Assembly: GCF_000218685.1 (NCBI RefSeq)
Contig: NW_006763291.1
Location: 767,789 to 831,788 of the forward strand
From: Serpula lacrymans var. lacrymans S7.9
Taxonomy: Eukaryota > Basidiomycota > Agaricomycetes > Boletales > Serpulaceae
Direction of reading: 5' to 3'
DNA: 64,000 nt
Shown: positions 13,568 through 23,932 of the stretch, piece after piece
How the letters are laid out: each line of letters starts with the position of its first letter
How positions within the stretch are numbered: position 1 is the stretch's first letter
Notes under the pieces: model-generated
Database searches by the model: none
The model's input: only the letters and a program-made list of their open reading frames with translations
Told to the model about the DNA's origin: nothing
Made by a program: the position numbers and the translations under genes

Positions 13568-16500
13568 TTATGAAAACACATCATGCGAACTTGAGCGCAA
13601 CAAATCATTCAAGGTTCTCACTACCGATCCAGCGCCCTCTTGCACCCTCTCCCTGTCTTCCTCTTTCACCTTGGGCAGCGAATGATTGAACCGATCTGGA
13701 TGCCACTTTCTGAGGCTATCCTTAATCCTATCCTTCGTTGACTTATCACTAGGGTGCAACGGCGACAGCATATATGCGTTAATCGCAGGAGTTGTCAAAT
13801 CATCTGGACCCTTTGGTCTCTTAAACATTGGCCAGGGAAAGTCTTCCCAGAGAATGGTGCTTAAACTCTGAATCTTGTCCCACTGCGCCTTGTGCAACTC
13901 GAAGAGCTTGATAACCTCCTGCTTGCTCATGATCTTGCCCGCTTTCGCCAGTCTTTCTTGCTCTTGCATAGCTAGCCTAGCTTGTTCTTGGCGGAACTGT
14001 TCTTCCCGCTGCTGGGCTTGCTCAGCCTGACGACGACGGAACTCTGCCTCAGGCGAAACACCTGCATTAGGCGCATATGCATTGGCGGTAGGCTTTGGAG
14101 TCCCTGACGTTGGCTTAGTTCCAGAAGGGATCCCAGTACTAGGCTTGCTTGGGGTTGAGGCCTGGGTACTTGTCGTTGAACTCGGTCGGGTGGACGCAGA
14201 AGACCACCCCGTACTGGCATTACTACGACTAGAGCCAGAACTGCTGCGATCTGCTGGGGGGCTTGTAGAAGGTGTGGCTCGATCATTGCGATTGGGTATT
14301 GACCCGGGTCCACTTGGGGATGGCGTAGGCTGCGTTGTCGATCCTGGGCGAGGACTATCTGAAGATTTCCGTTCTCCTCCGGCACGTTGGCGACGAATCT
14401 CTTCTTCGCGTTTACGAAATTCTTCTTGTTGTCTGAACTGTTTCTCCTCCTCCCAGCGTTTGGCCTCTGCCTCCCGGCGATTCAGTTCCTCCTCCCGTCG
14501 CTTTACTTCTTCCTCCCGACGCTTTACTTCTTCTTCCTTTATCCGTGCAGCTTCCTCCTTACGCCTTGCCTCCTCTTCTTTCACCCTAGCCTCTTCCTCT
14601 TTCCGTCTTGCTTCCTCCTCCTTTCGCTTCGCCTCTTCTTCCTTTCGCGTAGCTTCTTCCTCCTTCAATCTCGCCTCTCGCTCCTTCCTCTTAGCCTCCT
14701 GTTCTTTCCGTGAAATCTCTTCTGCCATTCGCCGTCGTCTGGCCTCTTCCTCCTGCCTCGCTGTTTCCTGTCTGGCTTCCGCCTCTTGTCGCTCTCTCTC
14801 TTCTCTCTCCAATTGCTCCCTTTCTTCTCTCTCCAATTGCTCCCTTTCTTCTTTCTCCAATTGATCTCTTTCTTCTTTCTCGCGTTGCGCCCTTTCTTCC
14901 CTCTGACGTCTTGCTTCCGCCTCCCGCCTTACCTTCTCTTTCTCAGCCTTGCGTCTTGCCGCTTTGTTTTTTATCTCTTCGTGTTTGGTCCATTCCTCTT
15001 CTGCCACACGTCGCTCCTCCTTCTCTTTCTCTACGGCCTCGCGTGCACGTTGCTCCTCCTCCTCCTTGCGTTTAGCTTCCAGCAAGCGATGTGCCTCTCT
15101 CTCTTTCTCTATGGCCTCGCGCGCACGTCGCTCTTCCTCTTCCTGCAAACGTTGCGCCTCCTCTTCCCTACGTCTGACTTCTTGCAAACGCCGTACCTCC
15201 TCTGCATTACGTCTGGCTTCTTGCGCCTCCTCTTCCCTACGTTTGGCTTCTTGCGTGCGCCATGCCTCGTCTGCCTTGCGTCTGGCTTCTTGTGCACGCC
15301 TTTCCTCCTCCTCTTGGTGCCTTTCCTCCTCCTCCCTACGCCTTGCATCCTCTTCCTTGCGTCTTGCATCCTCTTCGCTACGCCTTGCATCCTCCTCTTT
15401 CCGCCTTTCCGTCACTTCCAAGTATTTCAACTCCTTTTCACGCTGCTTTCTCAGATACTCTTTACCACGCATCCTTTCCTGCTCATCTAGGTCATCATCT
15501 AGCCACTCGTCCAGTTCATCCGCAGACTCTGCTTCTGGTTCCTCCCTATGAGTATGAACAGGATATCCTGCATAAATTGGGCTTTCCTGTTGGACATACG
15601 CGGGGCGAATATCTTGCGATGATAAACGTCCTCGAAGGTTGGAAGACTGCCAGCTGCGTGGAACATCGTCTGGAGTTCGAGGTGACCGTGAATACCCTTC
15701 GTATCGACTTTCATTCGGTGATCGCGACGGGATCGGCCATCCACCGGGGCTCGGCTGAGGCATACGGCTTCCTTCGTCGATAGAAGAGGTTTTCCTAGTG
15801 ATGATAGGCCTGCTGGCTGATGCAGGAGGTTGGAATGAGCGTGGACCATCAACAGAACGTGGATATGCAGATGGTGCGATGGACACAGGACTTGATGATA
15901 CTGACGTGGGACTCGCGTAGCGTTCTTCAACGCGATGACTACCGCCGATGGAGGCGCTACGAGGCTCGATAGTAGGATAGACCTGTTTTTCTTTCCCCCG
16001 TGCTTTGCTCATCCCGTCCCACTCCTGATCGGCTTGCACACCAGCTCTTTCCCTCTCGTTACGCGTCATGATATCGAACGGATCGTTGTTACGCTCAAGA
16101 ACGGTGGGAGGCAGAGGAGGTCGAAATGAAGTGGTGGACGTGGTACTTGCGGTACTACCTCTACGAGCCAAAGTGAAAGTACGAGACATGGCGGCATCTT
16201 GCTCGGGCGTGATAGTGGGTTTCCAAATCTCAGGTATACCAGGCCTAGAGTGCATACTGCTACTTATGCTGCTGCTAATGCTGGTCTTGTGTCGAAGACT
16301 TGCCCTCCTATCTGGCATATCAAGAGGCGGACGTGACGGTTTGGTCATATCTTCAGGCTCATCTACAAAAGGAGACATCTTAGGCCGGTCTAGGAGTCCC
16401 CCGCTCGTTTCCAAGATGGAAGGAGCTCTGTAAGAACCCATTCCTACTCCACTGATGGACCCAGCACGACTTTTCGTTCGGTCGCGCCTTCCAGTTCCAT

Positions 16501-17062
16501 AAGGGTCTTCACTCTGTCGATCCATCCGATCAGCAAAGTAACTGCTTTCACGTTCAGACTCCTTGACCTCCTTCGGAGTCCAGAAGAGACCGTCTGATTT
16601 CCGATCAGTGGTAGAAGTTTCAGGACTCTCCGTTCGAGGGGGTTGAGCAGGTTGAGCAGGTTGCTGTGGCTTAGCCTGTTTCCGTTCTTTCTCTATCCCG
16701 TCCAGAATCGCCTGCTGTTCCTTCTCCATTTCCTTTGACCATGTTGTATCTACCTGCTGGCCAGCACCCCAGCGACGTTCTTGCCTCTCCTGTTGGAGGG
16801 CACTTTGGAACTGGCTTTCCGCAAGGTTACGGATATTATCCATCGTTTCATGGTGCTCCTTGCTTATATTCTCGCGCTCTTCTTCGCTTACGACAGCGTG
16901 CGCCAGCCTGTCCCGCATACGCTTCCTAGCATCATCGACCATTGAACTGAAGCTTTTTGTGATCTCATCTCTGAGATTGAGCTTCCATTGTTCATCAGGC
17001 TCAAGGTCGAGATTGTCTGCTGGAGACATGGAGGCAATCGGGTTGGACATCAAGGTCACCAT
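13568..17062 (-). CDS. large coiled-coil protein with C-terminal NFKBIL1/J-like domain
   Basis: This is a single open frame of 1164 codons. Residues 1-130 are mixed helical sequence. Residues about 130-500 are Ser/Pro/Arg-rich and probably disordered. Residues about 510-905 are an almost unbroken EER/KEE-rich stretch with heptads of the RRKEEEA type, which suggests a single stable alpha-helix or coiled coil. Then come a Ser/Thr/Pro linker and a C-terminal domain (about 1045-1164) containing FPWPMF and KWHPDRFNH, followed by a VxTLNDLL helix. That order resembles the C-terminus of NFKBIL1, where a DIPWP motif precedes RWHPDxF, and is remotely J-domain-like but lacks an HPD loop in its usual setting. 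The same C-terminal domain recurs in the gene at 23933-25390. The start is taken as the first ATG; a second Met five codons later is equally possible. The function is unknown. Confidence 0.85.
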   Translation of the reverse strand: MVTLMSNPIASMSPADNLDLEPDEQWKLNLRDEITKSFSSMVDDARKRMRDRLAHAVVSEEERENISKEHHETMDNIRNLAESQFQSALQQERQERRWGAGQQVDTTWSKEMEKEQQAILDGIEKERKQAKPQQPAQPAQPPRTESPETSTTDRKSDGLFWTPKEVKESERESSYFADRMDRQSEDPYGTGRRDRTKSRAGSISGVGMGSYRAPSILETSGGLLDRPKMSPFVDEPEDMTKPSRPPLDMPDRRASLRHKTSISSSISSSMHSRPGIPEIWKPTITPEQDAAMSRTFTLARRGSTASTTSTTSFRPPLPPTVLERNNDPFDIMTRNERERAGVQADQEWDGMSKARGKEKQVYPTIEPRSASIGGSHRVEERYASPTSVSSSPVSIAPSAYPRSVDGPRSFQPPASASRPIITRKTSSIDEGSRMPQPSPGGWPIPSRSPNESRYEGYSRSPRTPDDVPRSWQSSNLRGRLSSQDIRPAYVQQESPIYAGYPVHTHREEPEAESADELDEWLDDDLDEQERMRGKEYLRKQREKELKYLEVTERRKEEDARRSEEDARRKEEDARRREEEERHQEEEERRAQEARRKADEAWRTQEAKRREEEAQEARRNAEEVRRLQEVRRREEEAQRLQEEEERRAREAIEKEREAHRLLEAKRKEEEEQRAREAVEKEKEERRVAEEEWTKHEEIKNKAARRKAEKEKVRREAEARRQREERAQREKEERDQLEKEEREQLEREEREQLEREERERQEAEARQETARQEEEARRRRMAEEISRKEQEAKRKEREARLKEEEATRKEEEAKRKEEEARRKEEEARVKEEEARRKEEAARIKEEEVKRREEEVKRREEELNRREAEAKRWEEEKQFRQQEEFRKREEEIRRQRAGGERKSSDSPRPGSTTQPTPSPSGPGSIPNRNDRATPSTSPPADRSSSGSSRSNASTGWSSASTRPSSTTSTQASTPSKPSTGIPSGTKPTSGTPKPTANAYAPNAGVSPEAEFRRRQAEQAQQREEQFRQEQARLAMQEQERLAKAGKIMSKQEVIKLFELHKAQWDKIQSLSTILWEDFPWPMFKRPKGPDDLTTPAINAYMLSPLHPSDKSTKDRIKDSLRKWHPDRFNHSLPKVKEEDRERVQEGAGSVVRTLNDLLRSSSHDVFS

Positions 17063-20000
17063 CAGTCGGGTGAGGAATCAAACTGAGGCCGAGGAGGGGT
17101 AGATGTACGGAGATTTGGAGGGTTAGGAAGAGTGTTGGTACAAAGACACAGCAATCAGTGTCTGGTGAGTATGAAGAGCGAATAGATGGGAGAAAGAGAG
17201 TGAAATACAGTCGGGCGTTAGGACCTCGCCGTCAGAAGACCGTTGAGTTAGAGGGCAGGCGACAAGTCTGGGTATAATCATGCCTCATGTTTAGTACACG
17301 CGTCCAATGATTCCGTTATGATTATTAAATAAAGAGACTGGGCTTACGCAGTGTTTAGCCTACAAGCAGCATTCAATGTCTTCTATGTACGGGGCCAACG
17401 ACGGTCGTTGCACCACGGAGATGGTAGAAGGACAAAAGCGAGGCAAACCCGCTAAGTGGCAGACATGTGCTGATGGGGGAATTTACAGGAACTGCGAATT
17501 CCGGCAACGGAACCGTGATAGCACCAACGACCCCCACATTTAATAAACCTCACTTTTTACTGTATCCTTCACTGTCTGGACTTGCAGAGATCTCGCCATT
17601 TGTTTTAACTGGATTCAGCTGCAAAGTGAAAAAAACATACCCAGGCTTGAGTTTGCACCCTTTGACCTTGTCACATGAGCCCACGCCTTTCCGTCTTACG
17701 CAAGACCGCCTTGGACGAATCAGACAACACCTCGTTGCATGTAACTGTGATGGCCGACACGGACTCGGAGGGAAAACTTAATTGCTGCGGTTGTCTTGCG
17801 GTCTGGATGATGAATGTTTGTCGAGGAATGGAACCAACCTCGTACTGGCCCGGGAAATTCTAGTTTGCCGTCCAGACACGAGTCTCCTCCCATCATCCAT
17901 CATCCAGTCCTTTTTCTGATAGTGTTTTCCTTCTCCTTCCAGGTTGAGGCGATAAGAAATATCGTTTCTATCGTGTAGGTACTAATGAACCGTAAATCGG
18001 AGCACTTCGACCATCCCCCCCTACTTCCCATCTGACTCTTATCTCTCCACCGTGGTCGTGTCTGGGTATAAGTACAATATATCTATTGCATACCCGCCTA
18101 TCGTTACCTTGATTATTCAAAATGGCAGTATGGCAGCGGTTGATTCATGACGAAGTTGGCGTCATATAGGACTGTAATCAACTTCTCCCGCAAAAAAGGT
18201 TCGTCTCCCTTAAGTTTAATTGCTACTTTTTATGTTGTTGATTCTTCGAATTCGGTCCTTAGTCGCGTCACTGTTTTAAACGTGAACTTTCCAGCATGTA
18301 CTAAACGAACGTCAGGCCAGGGACGTGATGGCAGCATGCCTGGCCATTTTTCCGTAAGTCTCCTTTGTGTGAGCTACCACTACCACAAATGTTCGTAAAG
18401 TATCCTACTCATCAGGTTTAGTCTCTAGACGATATCACTTCGCACCTTCATCTCCGTGCATCCACTCTTCACCGTTCATCATCACCTCTTGATACTCGCC
18501 GACATATGTGCGCCTCAACTTCATGTCCGTTCTCGTTCTGCTTTATCACCGCCTGGGCCCGGTGGATCCTGGTGTTCTCGAAGCTTGACGTTAATACGAT
18601 TCGTGTGGTACGTTAAACTCTGTTATTTCTGTTGTTTACGCTCAAAAGCGCAATACATATACGACAAAACAAACAAGGACACCTTGACAGCACTGTTGGA
18701 CTGCCTTCTACCAACCTGTAGATGAGTCTGCATAACGGCTATCGGCGTCGCGAGGGCACAAACATGTGTTTCCGTCGAAAATCTCTTCCTTTTCCGTTGT
18801 CCTGGTGACATCTGGCTATCGTGGTCGTCAATTGCATTCTGCGTCGTCATTCGATCGTCACGTCACCATCGTGGATCCGTTACCTATGAAGAAGATTCAG
18901 ATTGTCCTGGTCATTTATGAATGTAAGGGTCTTCACGACTGGAGATAACGCTCTTTCTATTGGAGATGGTCGGTGTTACTCGTGTACGTGGTCTTCGTCG
19001 ATCTCTACTCGAAAAAAAAATATAATTCCCACTGGTCGTGGAAGTATGTGCGATGTATCTTTTTCTTCCTCGAGTGCTGTGACAGTGAGTTGTTACTTGG
19101 ATCCACGACATAGCAACTGCTAAACTCCAGCATTAGGGAAAACGATCAAGAGCACAGTCGACACTGCGACTACACAGGAATAAGATGGGAGGTAAGCGCT
19201 GCTATGAAGCAGGGTGATAACGCCGCCAATCGGTTTCATCCATTGAAACGTGAACAGCAATCCTGTCCCTACACTCTCGTTACGATGCATTACGCCCAAC
19301 AGCTTTCCCACTTTCATTTGGGTTATCTTGTTCCTGTTCCCTCCGAGTTCTCGCGGCGCAGTCTTGAACTACGAGAGAATATAGTCACCTTTGGGCATCC
19401 CTTTGGACTTTCGTTCACATGAAGCTGTTTAATCTCCAAAAAGATGTGGGATAATTCGGGGCGCGAGAGTTTTGGGCTCCTGTATGAACTCTGTACGGCG
19501 TTCCTCTGATGCAGGAACTTTCAAGAAGAAACTCGGACCTCCTCCTCAGTCAAGTGAACGTGTATTGATTCCGAGTTGAAAGATACAGCATGCTTCGAAG
19601 CTCCTCGGCGCTCGGATTGTCGCTCTTCAGACCTCTGATAACGATAGAAGTGGGACATAGCAGGCATGTTGGCTCATGGGTGGCATATGTATTGGCAGTT
19701 TGTACCTCGCAGATCATTTGAGAGTTCTTTTCCTTGGCCTTGTGAGTATCATGCAGTGTCGGTGAATTATCTCACAGACGACAGTGGCGATACCGTATTT
19801 TCATCTCGCCTGCCTTTTCGCGCCTCGAGGAAGCCTCGAGGCAGGTCACGTGACCCTAAAAATGCCGGTTTTGATCACTCGTTCCGACTTTGGCTGCAGA
19901 AATATTGCAAGTCGAGTTCATGTTTTTGTTATCACCGTTCGCTTATTCTGATCGTTTTTCCAGGTTTTTGTCACGGACGCTCTTTGAAAATGCTTTGTTT

Positions 20001-20283
20001 TTTGGTCTCGCAGGTGGAAGAGTCTAAGAAAAGAACCTGGTTTAGAAGAGAACAAAAAGGATCCTGATGTCCCCGGATTAGACATCCCTATCAAGGACCG
20101 ATCATGCACCTGATAACGTGTTTTGGGAATCGCCTCAACACGCGACAAGAGATGCACGAGTCACCTTTCTAACCGCTATTTGACCCTCATCCCTTGCTTT
20201 CCGCAAATTCCGATACTCTTAGTGGCGTCATCATATCATCCCCTTCACCATCGAGAGAAAAAAAAACAAGCAAAAACTACACT
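17063..20283. other. intergenic region between divergent coiled-coil genes
   Basis: About 3.2 kb separates two genes that point away from each other. Only short overlapping ORFs are present. A TATA-like TATAAGTACAATATAT near 18068 followed by CT-rich blocks could drive a short transcript around 18120-19050, but no conserved protein emerges. The most distinctive sequence is a cluster of perfect palindromes at 19823-19855, given separately. Confidence 0.5.
19823..19855. promoter_or_regulatory. palindrome cluster with a CACGTG E-box
   Basis: Three perfect palindromes lie side by side: CCTCGAGG (19823-19830), GCCTCGAGGC (19833-19842) and GGTCACGTGACC (19844-19855). The last contains the CACGTG core bound by bHLH and bHLH-ZIP factors (Cbf1/Pho4 type), extended to TCACGTGA, a preferred Cbf1-like flank. 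The cluster lies about 430 bp upstream of the ATG of the plus-strand gene at 20284, so it is probably part of its promoter. The role is inferred from motif knowledge and position only. Confidence 0.5.
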
Positions 20284-23094
20284 ATGTCTTATGGCCGTCG
20301 TGCGCCTGCAAAGGCGGTCCCTACTCCCGTGGAAACGCCGTCTGCCAAGGTGAGGAAGGAATGGAAGAATTTTCTCTCATCGTGGTATGAACCCGAGAAG
20401 AAAAAATTGGAGGAAGAGCTGCAGAAGGAGCTCACGACCAAGTTCAAGAAGGTCAAAACTCAGGCTCAGCGCAAAGCTCGTGATGAAGAGAAGGAAAAGC
20501 GAACGCATGAAATAAAGGAGGGACTCGCAGAGCCTGCACGTCACGAATGGGAAGAGCGTCTTGAAAAGTCAAACTTGACAGAAGAGCAATGGACCGACAT
20601 AACAGACAAGGAGCAAGAGGAGGTGATAGCTGTCTTCACGGGGCTTTTCGGTGACGAAGAAAATGAGGAAGAGGAGGAGAGCAATGCCACCGCTACCTCC
20701 ACCGACGAAGATAATGTGGCGTTTGAAGAAATAGCGAGAGAGGTTTTGCAGCAGCACAGGGCAAACGAACCTGCCACTTTAACGCCAACTGCTGGTACAT
20801 TCGAGTTTGTCAGTCCCACGTCGTTCTACAGCGAACGTACTACCCCATCGCATTCGGCTAAAGGTCTCCCTCCGTTATATCCCGTAAGCCATGTTCCGAT
20901 ATCATGTAGTCCTAGGAATAGGAGTATTTGGACTGATACCCTTCCTTCTCAGGACCTTGCTGATACTCTCAGTGGTTTTGACGAGAGTAACCATCATGCA
21001 CATGCATCAGGATCAAGCAGTGCACCCAGCGTTAAATCAAGTGGATGGGGATTCTCGGGGTGGGCCACAGAAGCTGGTTTAATAAGTGAACCGGCCAAGA
21101 AACCTTCAGCAACACCTGCTGAGACTCGTCCCGCCACCGCAGATAAAATGTCCAGACAATCATCAGTCGCATCCAACCACCCATCACGCAACAGTCCTCA
21201 GACGCTATTCGATAACGCATCTCCTTATACCACCACTCGCAGCCCTCCCACAGCTACAGAAAAGTTATCTCCTGGCACGCAATACATCGGGCCAGTCCTC
21301 CTTGATGAGGATGCTTTGCGATCGGAAGACGAAGCTTTTATGAACTTCAAGACCGATCTTCGAATACAGATGATCGACGAGTTTCATAGGGAAGCCATCC
21401 CAATCGAGGCTGAACTAGTACGAAGCTTAGTCGTGCCGGGTCTCTCCAAAGAGCTTCAGAGGAAGTTGGTTCAAGATCACGAACAGAGCATGTTGCTGCT
21501 TCGTGATGAAAAGGAGACACAGAGAAAAATGCTTGTGGAGGTGGAGAGACAGAGGAGAAGGGAGGACATATTCCGGCGCCAAAAAGAAGCCACTCAGCGA
21601 TCGACACGTTTCGTTGATAAGGATGTTGGAAATGGTGCTCGACAGCCTTTGAAGACAGTGCAGATGAAACAGGATAAACCCTCCTCTCACGTAGCTTCAG
21701 CGTTCCGATCAAACGTTAAGCCGGAGGAAAATTTGCGAGAGGGTATCCTGTTCAGCAGGAGTGGTTCATCTGATACATACTGGGATCCTCGCCAGAACAT
21801 CAAGCAAGAGGAAAACCAGAAGACGATGCAGACCAAACAGGATAAACCCATTGCTTCAGCGTTCCGATCAAACATTAAGCCGGAGGAAAATCTGCGGGAG
21901 GGTATCCTGTTCAGTCGGAATGGTGCATCTGATACATACTGGGATCCCCGCCAGAACATCAAACAAGAGGAAAGCCAGAAGGAGAAGGATGGTATTCTGT
22001 TTAGCAGGAGTACCTCCTCTGAGGCCTCGTCTACTCCTGGAATTCGTGGAATCCTTAAAAAATCCAATGGCTATCGCGCTCCGGAGCCATCTCCAGTTGA
22101 AGTCGAGATCGCACCTGTCATCGCACCGGTTGTTGCGCCTGTCGTCGCACCCCCTGTCGCACCCCCGGACGTTCCTGCTGAAGCTCCAAAGGGCAAGAAA
22201 GGGAAGAAGGGTCAAAACGCCAAGCAGCAGGCGAAGAAAGCTGATGTAGTAGAGAAGCCTGCGGTAACCATACCTCCGCCTGTGGTACCTGCAGCGCCCA
22301 AGCCAGTAGTCAATGGGAAGTTGGGAGGGAAAAATAATCAAGCACCAACGGCCCAAAAATCGGTCAGCAGTGCTCAGAATCAAGCCATGGCCGGTCCTTC
22401 CAAGGTCAACAAGACGGCCACCGCTAAGTCCATGAAGGCTACCGTCGAAGACATTGTTGAGGAGACAGATGATGAATGGAGCAAAATACCCGTAGAGGAG
22501 GCGGAACCAGTGCCAGAGATCAAAGGCGATGACATCGATGTTGAGGATTCTGGCGAGGCATCATGGTATGGCGCAGGGGAGGGTGGATATTGGAGTGGTA
22601 TGGCGGGAGGCACCATTCCCGAAGTATCTTCAGAACAAGAACCAAAGCATGTGCGGTGGATGCCACCTTCGATGGTATCAGATATCGAACCTAGATTCAC
22701 ACCGAATGCGGCTGCCAACATGTTCGATGCCGGGGATGGTGATGACATGGAGCGAGAGGTCTTCTATTACGCACTTTCTGGAGGCGCATTTACTACCGAT
22801 GGGTTCTCTGCGCCTGGCGTACCCTCTTATCCTGAGGATGATCAAACTGAAAGCCCAGGGATCGATTTTTCCTCAGCCTTTCAGGCTGGATTCCCCGACT
22901 TTGGAAATAAAGGGCAGAAAAGCGAGGACGTGAAACCGGTTGTAGGGAAGGGAAAGGGAAAAGAAAGAAGTCGACAGGAGTCGTCGTTTGGTACCAAAAA
23001 GGCCCAAGAGACCCCATGGCCTAGCATGGAGACATGGATGAGTGCTTCATCTCGAATGGGAGGCCAGAGTTCAGGATCAGCTCGCTTTTTGTGA
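20284..23094 (+). CDS. disordered, partly coiled-coil hypothetical protein
   Basis: The open frame begins further upstream, but ATG at 20284 (MSYGRRAPAK) follows an A-rich leader ending in ACACT and is the likelier start, giving about 936 codons. An N-terminal helical region has WKNFLSSWYEPEKKK and many Lys/Glu. A second charged helix lies around residues 350-450. After it come a tandem repeat (21667-21982), a Pro/Val/Ala stretch (VAPVVAPPVAPP), a Lys-rich GKKGKKG patch and an acidic C-terminus. A probable intron with GTAAGC donor and TTCTCAG acceptor occupies 20884-20952. It is 69 nt and contains no stop, so spliced and unspliced forms are both readable. The protein lies between the two genes with the J-like C-terminal domain but lacks that domain. 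The function is unknown. Confidence 0.85.
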   Translation: MSYGRRAPAKAVPTPVETPSAKVRKEWKNFLSSWYEPEKKKLEEELQKELTTKFKKVKTQAQRKARDEEKEKRTHEIKEGLAEPARHEWEERLEKSNLTEEQWTDITDKEQEEVIAVFTGLFGDEENEEEEESNATATSTDEDNVAFEEIAREVLQQHRANEPATLTPTAGTFEFVSPTSFYSERTTPSHSAKGLPPLYPVSHVPISCSPRNRSIWTDTLPSQDLADTLSGFDESNHHAHASGSSSAPSVKSSGWGFSGWATEAGLISEPAKKPSATPAETRPATADKMSRQSSVASNHPSRNSPQTLFDNASPYTTTRSPPTATEKLSPGTQYIGPVLLDEDALRSEDEAFMNFKTDLRIQMIDEFHREAIPIEAELVRSLVVPGLSKELQRKLVQDHEQSMLLLRDEKETQRKMLVEVERQRRREDIFRRQKEATQRSTRFVDKDVGNGARQPLKTVQMKQDKPSSHVASAFRSNVKPEENLREGILFSRSGSSDTYWDPRQNIKQEENQKTMQTKQDKPIASAFRSNIKPEENLREGILFSRNGASDTYWDPRQNIKQEESQKEKDGILFSRSTSSEASSTPGIRGILKKSNGYRAPEPSPVEVEIAPVIAPVVAPVVAPPVAPPDVPAEAPKGKKGKKGQNAKQQAKKADVVEKPAVTIPPPVVPAAPKPVVNGKLGGKNNQAPTAQKSVSSAQNQAMAGPSKVNKTATAKSMKATVEDIVEETDDEWSKIPVEEAEPVPEIKGDDIDVEDSGEASWYGAGEGGYWSGMAGGTIPEVSSEQEPKHVRWMPPSMVSDIEPRFTPNAAANMFDAGDGDDMEREVFYYALSGGAFTTDGFSAPGVPSYPEDDQTESPGIDFSSAFQAGFPDFGNKGQKSEDVKPVVGKGKGKERSRQESSFGTKKAQETPWPSMETWMSASSRMGGQSSGSARFL
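21667..21982 (+). repeat. 168-bp tandem duplication inside the coding region
   Basis: Two adjacent units begin with AAACAGGATAAACCC at 21667 and 21835. They are highly similar throughout; the first has 9 extra bases near its start. Each encodes ASAFRSN, then KPEENLREGILFSR, DTYWDPRQNIKQEE and a short linker. A partial third unit follows (DGILFSR at about 21989). The high identity and preserved frame point to a recent unequal duplication. Confidence 0.9.
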
Positions 23095-23932
23095 AGGGAT
23101 TGGTGATTTATTTGATAACTCGTATGCTTATCTATAGCTGGTTCTTGATGCTCTCGTTGCTTTCTTGCTGTTTCTTCGTCCTATAGTGCAATGCAGTTGA
23201 TGATTTCTTGACTATGTGTGCTCGAGATTTGACCTAGCTGGATGCGTGGAGGTGGGAGAGAGTGGTAAAGAGTGGGATTAAGGTGAAAGAGGGATGTTAT
23301 CGATACTGGTCAAGCGAGAAGGAGCTTTTCTGACACGTTGCATTAGAACTGCAGAGGTGTCATAACACGAATTTTGTCTTGAATGAACACCGCGCGACGT
23401 GTCCGGCACGTGCGATCACGTGATGGTGTGCTCTTTCTTTATCTAGTCATTCGATCACTTCACCGATCACAACGATCAGAAAAGTTGCAACCCAACGGAC
23501 TTGACGCGTCTGGAATCAGAAAATAGCTTTCTTCACCGTGTCTATATAACATCTGTAGGACCTATGTGAGAGAATGAGGCCAAAGACGCGATGGCACCAT
23601 ATGATACAAGTCCAAGTCGCCGCGTTCATTTTTGAGTTTTTGGCCATGCCAGAAGGACGCTGCTTGATAGAGGCCACGAGGCAGATAAACAATGTCTACT
23701 TATCGCCCTTGAGCTTCCTCTCGGGAGACTTACAACAAAGAAGTTTAGAGCTACATTTTCGGAAAGATAGTGACGAAGCGGACCCAATTCGATGGCCTGA
23801 GAAACATGCTTATCATTGTCAATCAAGCTTGGATTCATCATACTAAAGAAACATATCCTTGAAGAGACAAAACTGTTGGCTACTTCGTCGATAAAATGTG
23901 CATGAACAGTCGTGGGGTTACAAGCATGGGCT
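23095..23932. other. convergent intergenic region with E-boxes and a small ORF
   Basis: Between the 3' ends of two converging genes lie two CACGTG sites within 16 bases (about 23407-23412 and 23417-23422), a TATA-like TCTATATAACA at about 23540, and a 90-codon plus-strand ORF starting with the ATG at 23574. The promoter-like order (E-boxes, CA-rich stretch, TATA, ATG) is unexpected between two 3' ends and may mark a short gene or an antisense transcript. The encoded sequence is not recognised, and an overlapping 71-codon frame exists on the other strand. Confidence 0.3.

Noticed and set aside
14082..15551. Long plus-strand ORFs (up to 260 codons) opposite the coiled-coil gene
   Set aside because: They are antisense shadows of the GAG/CGC-rich repeat; the products are low-complexity Ser/Leu/Phe strings.
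21347..22748. Several minus-strand ORFs within the gene at 20284-23094
   Set aside because: They mirror the coding strand and its tandem repeat and have no features of their own.
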